NCBI GenBank assembly: GCA_902784065.1 | Contig: CACZTJ010000008.1 | Span: forward strand, 1 to 64,000 | Source: an uncultured Prevotellaceae bacterium | Lineage (GTDB): Bacteria; Bacteroidota; Bacteroidia; Bacteroidales; Bacteroidaceae | Length of the DNA: 64,000 nucleotides | Direction of reading: 5' to 3' | Shown: in pieces, positions 61,324 through 64,000 of the stretch | Position numbering within the stretch: position 1 is the stretch's first letter | Layout of the letters: each line of letters starts with the position of its first letter | Notes under the pieces: generated by a model | The model's database searches: none | What the model saw: the letters and a program-made list of their open reading frames with translations, nothing else | What the model was told of the DNA's origin: nothing | Program-made: the position numbers and the translations under genes

Positions 61324-62860
61324 TAAATTTATAGTACTCGCGGTAGACGGCCTCATCGGTGGTGGGATCGGTGAAGACCTCCAGGAGCACAGGGCGGTCG
61401 CTCTCTATATTTAATAAGGTGTCGATGCCGTCATGAAGCTGTGACAGGTCGGAGGCCGAGAGATACACCACATCGTTCTGCCGACAGATCCCCTCCGCAC
61501 TGGTGTGATGCGAGGCGGCGACAAAGGCATCACGGGCAGGACTCTTCTCCAGACCCGGTAACATGTTGAAGATACCACCGCACCCGTTGTTGAGCAAGAG
61601 GATACGCAGGTTACCCCGCAGGTTCCGATTCCACAAGGCGTTCTGATCATAGAAGAAACTCAGGTCGCCGATGACACAGAAGACACGATCGTCGGTGACC
61701 ACCGAGAAGCCCGCTGCCGTAGAGAGCGAGCCTTCGATGCCGTTCACCCCCCTATTACACCACACGGGATGCTTGGCAAAGCTGTTGGCCAGTCGGATGG
61801 CGGTGCTGTTGGCATAGTGCACCTGGGCCTCACCGACATGACGCTCGAAATACTTCACGGCAGCCATCTGGGAATAGGCCGGCTCGTAACTGTCAGCCTG
61901 TTGACGGATACGGATGAGCAGCTCATTCCATTGCTGTATGAAAGGATGGGACTCCATCACCGTCATCAACAGGATATGATCAGCCACCGCCTCCCCATCA
62001 CCCTGAAACACGTGGGTGAGGTTCATGAACGTATCATTGATCTCACCAGCGGCATTCACCGTCCACGTCTCCTTGGCTTTGCGCAGGAAACGCTTAAGCC
62101 GTTTGCTCACGATGGAGCCACCGGTATAGAGCACGAAGTCGGGCACATAAGCCTCATCATCACCCACAACACTCACCGCCTCGTCGAGAAGCGGGTTCAT
62201 CGGCTGTCCGCTGATCAGCATCGGACGCTTGGCTTGTAGGAACATCCGCGTGATATGACTCAAGGCAGCCGGCGAGAGGTCGGCAGCGGCAAACTCGATC
62301 TTCCGCTCCTCCGGCAATGCCGGCACACTGTAATCAAAGAGAGGTTCGGTGATGGGCACGTTGATATGCACAGGACCACGCCCACCCTGCAGGGCTGCCA
62401 CCAGCGCCTCGTTTACCTGGCGGTTACAATACCAGCGCTCATCCTCATCGTGGGGTTCAGGCAGCGAGACGGCTTTCCGCACAAATCGTCCCAAGGCATC
62501 CGGCTGGGGCATCGTCTGACCATCAAGCTGATCGATCCAGGCGGCCGGACGATCGGCGGAGATCACCACCAAGGGGATATGCTGGTAATAGGCTTCCGCC
62601 ACCGCCGGGGCGACATTCAACAGGGCCGTACCACTGGTGACGCACACCACCACGGGTGCTTTAGTGGCCTGCGACATCCCTAAGGCATAAAAGCCCGCCG
62701 AGCGCTCGTCGGTAACCGGATAGCACGCGATATCTGGACACGCATTGAGATTATGCACAATGGGTGAATTACGACTACCCGGACAAACGACTGCATGGCG
62801 CACTCCATGAGCCACGAGCAGCGACGTAAGTATATTGACATTCCCCTTATTACTATACAT
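61292..62860 (-). CDS. menD: SEPHCHC synthase (2-succinyl-5-enolpyruvyl-6-hydroxy-3-cyclohexene-1-carboxylate synthase)
   Basis: MenD is the thiamine-diphosphate enzyme that joins isochorismate and 2-oxoglutarate. The 522-residue protein has CPGSRNSP, the ThDP Glu in DERSAGF, TSGTALLN, and the metal-binding GDLSFFYDQNAL...NNGCGGIF. The middle domain looks short: ISGQPMNPLLDEAV passes quickly to GDDEAYVPDFVLYTGG, where relatives often have ~25-30 more residues. This could be natural or another short in-frame loss. It lies 9 nt from menF, across a repeat. Confidence 0.93.
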   Translation of the reverse strand: MYSNKGNVNILTSLLVAHGVRHAVVCPGSRNSPIVHNLNACPDIACYPVTDERSAGFYALGMSQATKAPVVVCVTSGTALLNVAPAVAEAYYQHIPLVVISADRPAAWIDQLDGQTMPQPDALGRFVRKAVSLPEPHDEDERWYCNRQVNEALVAALQGGRGPVHINVPITEPLFDYSVPALPEERKIEFAAADLSPAALSHITRMFLQAKRPMLISGQPMNPLLDEAVSVVGDDEAYVPDFVLYTGGSIVSKRLKRFLRKAKETWTVNAAGEINDTFMNLTHVFQGDGEAVADHILLMTVMESHPFIQQWNELLIRIRQQADSYEPAYSQMAAVKYFERHVGEAQVHYANSTAIRLANSFAKHPVWCNRGVNGIEGSLSTAAGFSVVTDDRVFCVIGDLSFFYDQNALWNRNLRGNLRILLLNNGCGGIFNMLPGLEKSPARDAFVAASHHTSAEGICRQNDVVYLSASDLSQLHDGIDTLLNIESDRPVLLEVFTDPTTDEAVYREYYKFILDIRTKDHN

Positions 62861-62869
62861 CTTTTGTCC

Positions 62870-63994
62870 TTATGTTCTTGCGTCCCTGCGGTAGCAAGCG
62901 TCTCCTTGCGTCGCCGAGCGCTTTTTATCTAAAATTCTTCTCATTGTACCTAATTTGGCCTCCGTCTCCTGCCACTCCTGCTCCTCCACACTATCCTTCA
63001 GCAGACCGCCACCAGCAAAGAGATGACACACCCCCTGCTCGATGTTCATGCAACGCAGGGAGACATAGAGGGAAGTCTGTTCCTGAGGATCAAGCATCCC
63101 CATGAAACCGCTATAGTAGCGACGGGGCGTATGCTCATGACGGACGATAAAGTCGAAGGCGCTCTTCTTGGGCAGACCGCAGACGGCCGGCGTGGGATGA
63201 AGCGACTGTAGGAGGTCGCCGATATGGGCATTGTCGGGCAAGGTGAAACTGAAGTCACTGCGCAGATGCACCAGGTTAGCGGCCCGCACGGTAGATGGTC
63301 CTTCCTCGCTGAAGTCGCTGGCATACTGTTCCAGACACTCTGCGATATAAGTCGCCACCAAGCGCTGTTCCTTCAGATTCTTGGTGGTCCATGTGATGGG
63401 CACATCCTTCAGGGGGGCATCATATCTCAACTGCTCACCCTCCAGCTTCATCGTACCTGCCAGAGCGACGGTCTGCCACGCCGTACCTTCACCTTTGAGC
63501 AGGATCTCTGGGGTGGCCGTCAGCCAACAGCCGCTCTTCGCCGTCCACACCAGGGCAATAAACAATCGGGGATAGAGCGCACAGGCCTGCAGGAAGAAGT
63601 CCAAAGGCTTCCGGTCATCCTGCGGCTGCTCATCCACACAACGTGCCAGCACGATCTTCTTGAAGGTGTCCAACTCCAACTGCGAATGCTCGTTAGCAAA
63701 GTCGATGGCGTAGTGCATACGACTGGCGCCCGTCATACCGATGCCATTGGTGACAGGGATCTCGGGCGACAAGTCAGAAAGGGCTGACAGCGACAGCTGT
63801 TCCTTCCTGTCAGGCCGTATCAGCAGGATGGGCTGGTCAGGCTTCACCTCAAAGGGGGCGATCACAAACCCGCTCCTGTTGTTGAGATCGGCACAAGAGA
63901 GCAGTTCCACTGGTGTTCCTTCCTCCTGGACGACCAGTGTCACCTCGTCAGAATAAGGCTGACGAAAGATGGCTATTCCTGATATATCCGACAT
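62870..63994 (-). CDS. menF: isochorismate synthase
   Basis: MenF converts chorismate to isochorismate, the first step of menaquinone synthesis. The 374-residue protein has the chorismate-binding core: KIVLARCVD, ALAGTMKLEG, HLRSDFSFTLP, LHPTPAVCGLPK, RRYYSGFMG and FAGGGLLKDS. The last 18 residues (KKRSATQGDACYRRDART) are encoded by the 57-bp repeat and are not part of the family. The start is near the window edge, and MSDISGIAIF fits the family N-terminus; an earlier start cannot be excluded. Confidence 0.94.
   Translation of the reverse strand: MSDISGIAIFRQPYSDEVTLVVQEEGTPVELLSCADLNNRSGFVIAPFEVKPDQPILLIRPDRKEQLSLSALSDLSPEIPVTNGIGMTGASRMHYAIDFANEHSQLELDTFKKIVLARCVDEQPQDDRKPLDFFLQACALYPRLFIALVWTAKSGCWLTATPEILLKGEGTAWQTVALAGTMKLEGEQLRYDAPLKDVPITWTTKNLKEQRLVATYIAECLEQYASDFSEEGPSTVRAANLVHLRSDFSFTLPDNAHIGDLLQSLHPTPAVCGLPKKSAFDFIVRHEHTPRRYYSGFMGMLDPQEQTSLYVSLRCMNIEQGVCHLFAGGGLLKDSVEEQEWQETEAKLGTMRRILDKKRSATQGDACYRRDART
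62873..62929. repeat. inverted partner of the 57-bp men-cluster repeat
   Basis: This is a perfect reverse complement of 58709-58765. It spans the 3' end of menF and the short space before menD. Confidence 0.9.
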
Positions 63995-64000
63995 TACCGT

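Overview
The window is chromosomal DNA from a member of the Bacteroidota, most likely Prevotella or a close relative (Segatella/Xylanibacter group). The evidence is the repeated -33 TTTG / -7 TAnnTTTG promoter pattern, the absence of clear Shine-Dalgarno sites, the gliding-type lipoprotein GldH, the purH-mreBCD-mrdA-rodA operon, the nusB-yajC-ybbR-coaE operon, a SusC-like receptor, and a GH10 xylanase fused to a CE1 esterase of the Xyn10D-Fae1A type described from rumen Prevotella. Most of the window is housekeeping DNA. There is one tRNA gene, and no phage, plasmid, CRISPR array or intact insertion sequence was seen.

Layout. 0.1-3.5 kb: mfd. 3.6-6.3 kb: a dolichol-phosphate-mannose-type glycosyltransferase, an acyltransferase and a metallophosphoesterase. 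6.4-7.5 kb: a secreted GH5 glycanase. 7.5-10.3 kb: a leftward operon of a lipoprotein, a broken dihydroorotase (pyrC) and a stand-alone methionine synthase activation domain. 10.4-13.0 kb: a small membrane protein, FtsB/DivIC and a divergent dnaX lacking a start codon. 13.0-17.1 kb: a xylan block with a response regulator, a xylose-type transporter and Xyn10D-Fae1A. 17.1-19.5 kb: repeats, a GT87-like mannosyltransferase and a BASS-type transporter. 19.6-23.3 kb: metF, holB, a PSP1 protein and gldH. 23.3-29.7 kb: the rod-shape operon headed by a short purH. 29.8-36.5 kb: a degenerate sensor kinase, an SGNH hydrolase, asnA, tRNA-Arg with a duplicated 3' end, an alpha/beta hydrolase, a kinase remnant and a long NusG-like protein. 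36.6-45.5 kb: pepT, a Kef-type antiporter, lptD, an HD hydrolase and a carboxyltransferase. 45.6-46.2 kb: a gene-free inverted-repeat region. 46.2-50.0 kb: queF, a queuosine-precursor transporter, a CaCA antiporter, an S4 protein, pth and L25. 50.2-53.5 kb: nusB (broken), yajC, ybbR, coaE and a DUF5606 gene. 53.5-57.7 kb: a TonB-dependent receptor and aroB. 57.7-64 kb: the menaquinone cluster menF-menD-menB-(GxxExxY)-menC-menE, with a related repeat family at nearly every junction.

Two patterns stand out. First, several genes that should be intact carry short deletions or lost ends: dnaX lacks its first ~10 codons, pyrC has two deletions, nusB one, the GxxExxY gene one, and a kinase is reduced to a remnant. 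Some of these genes are normally essential, so either the assembly is wrong at these points or the lineage is accumulating small deletions. Second, the men cluster is laced with repeats: a perfect 57-bp inverted pair, a 36-bp tandem array, octamer runs and a hairpin-like composite element. These repeats supply the last or first codons of several men genes.
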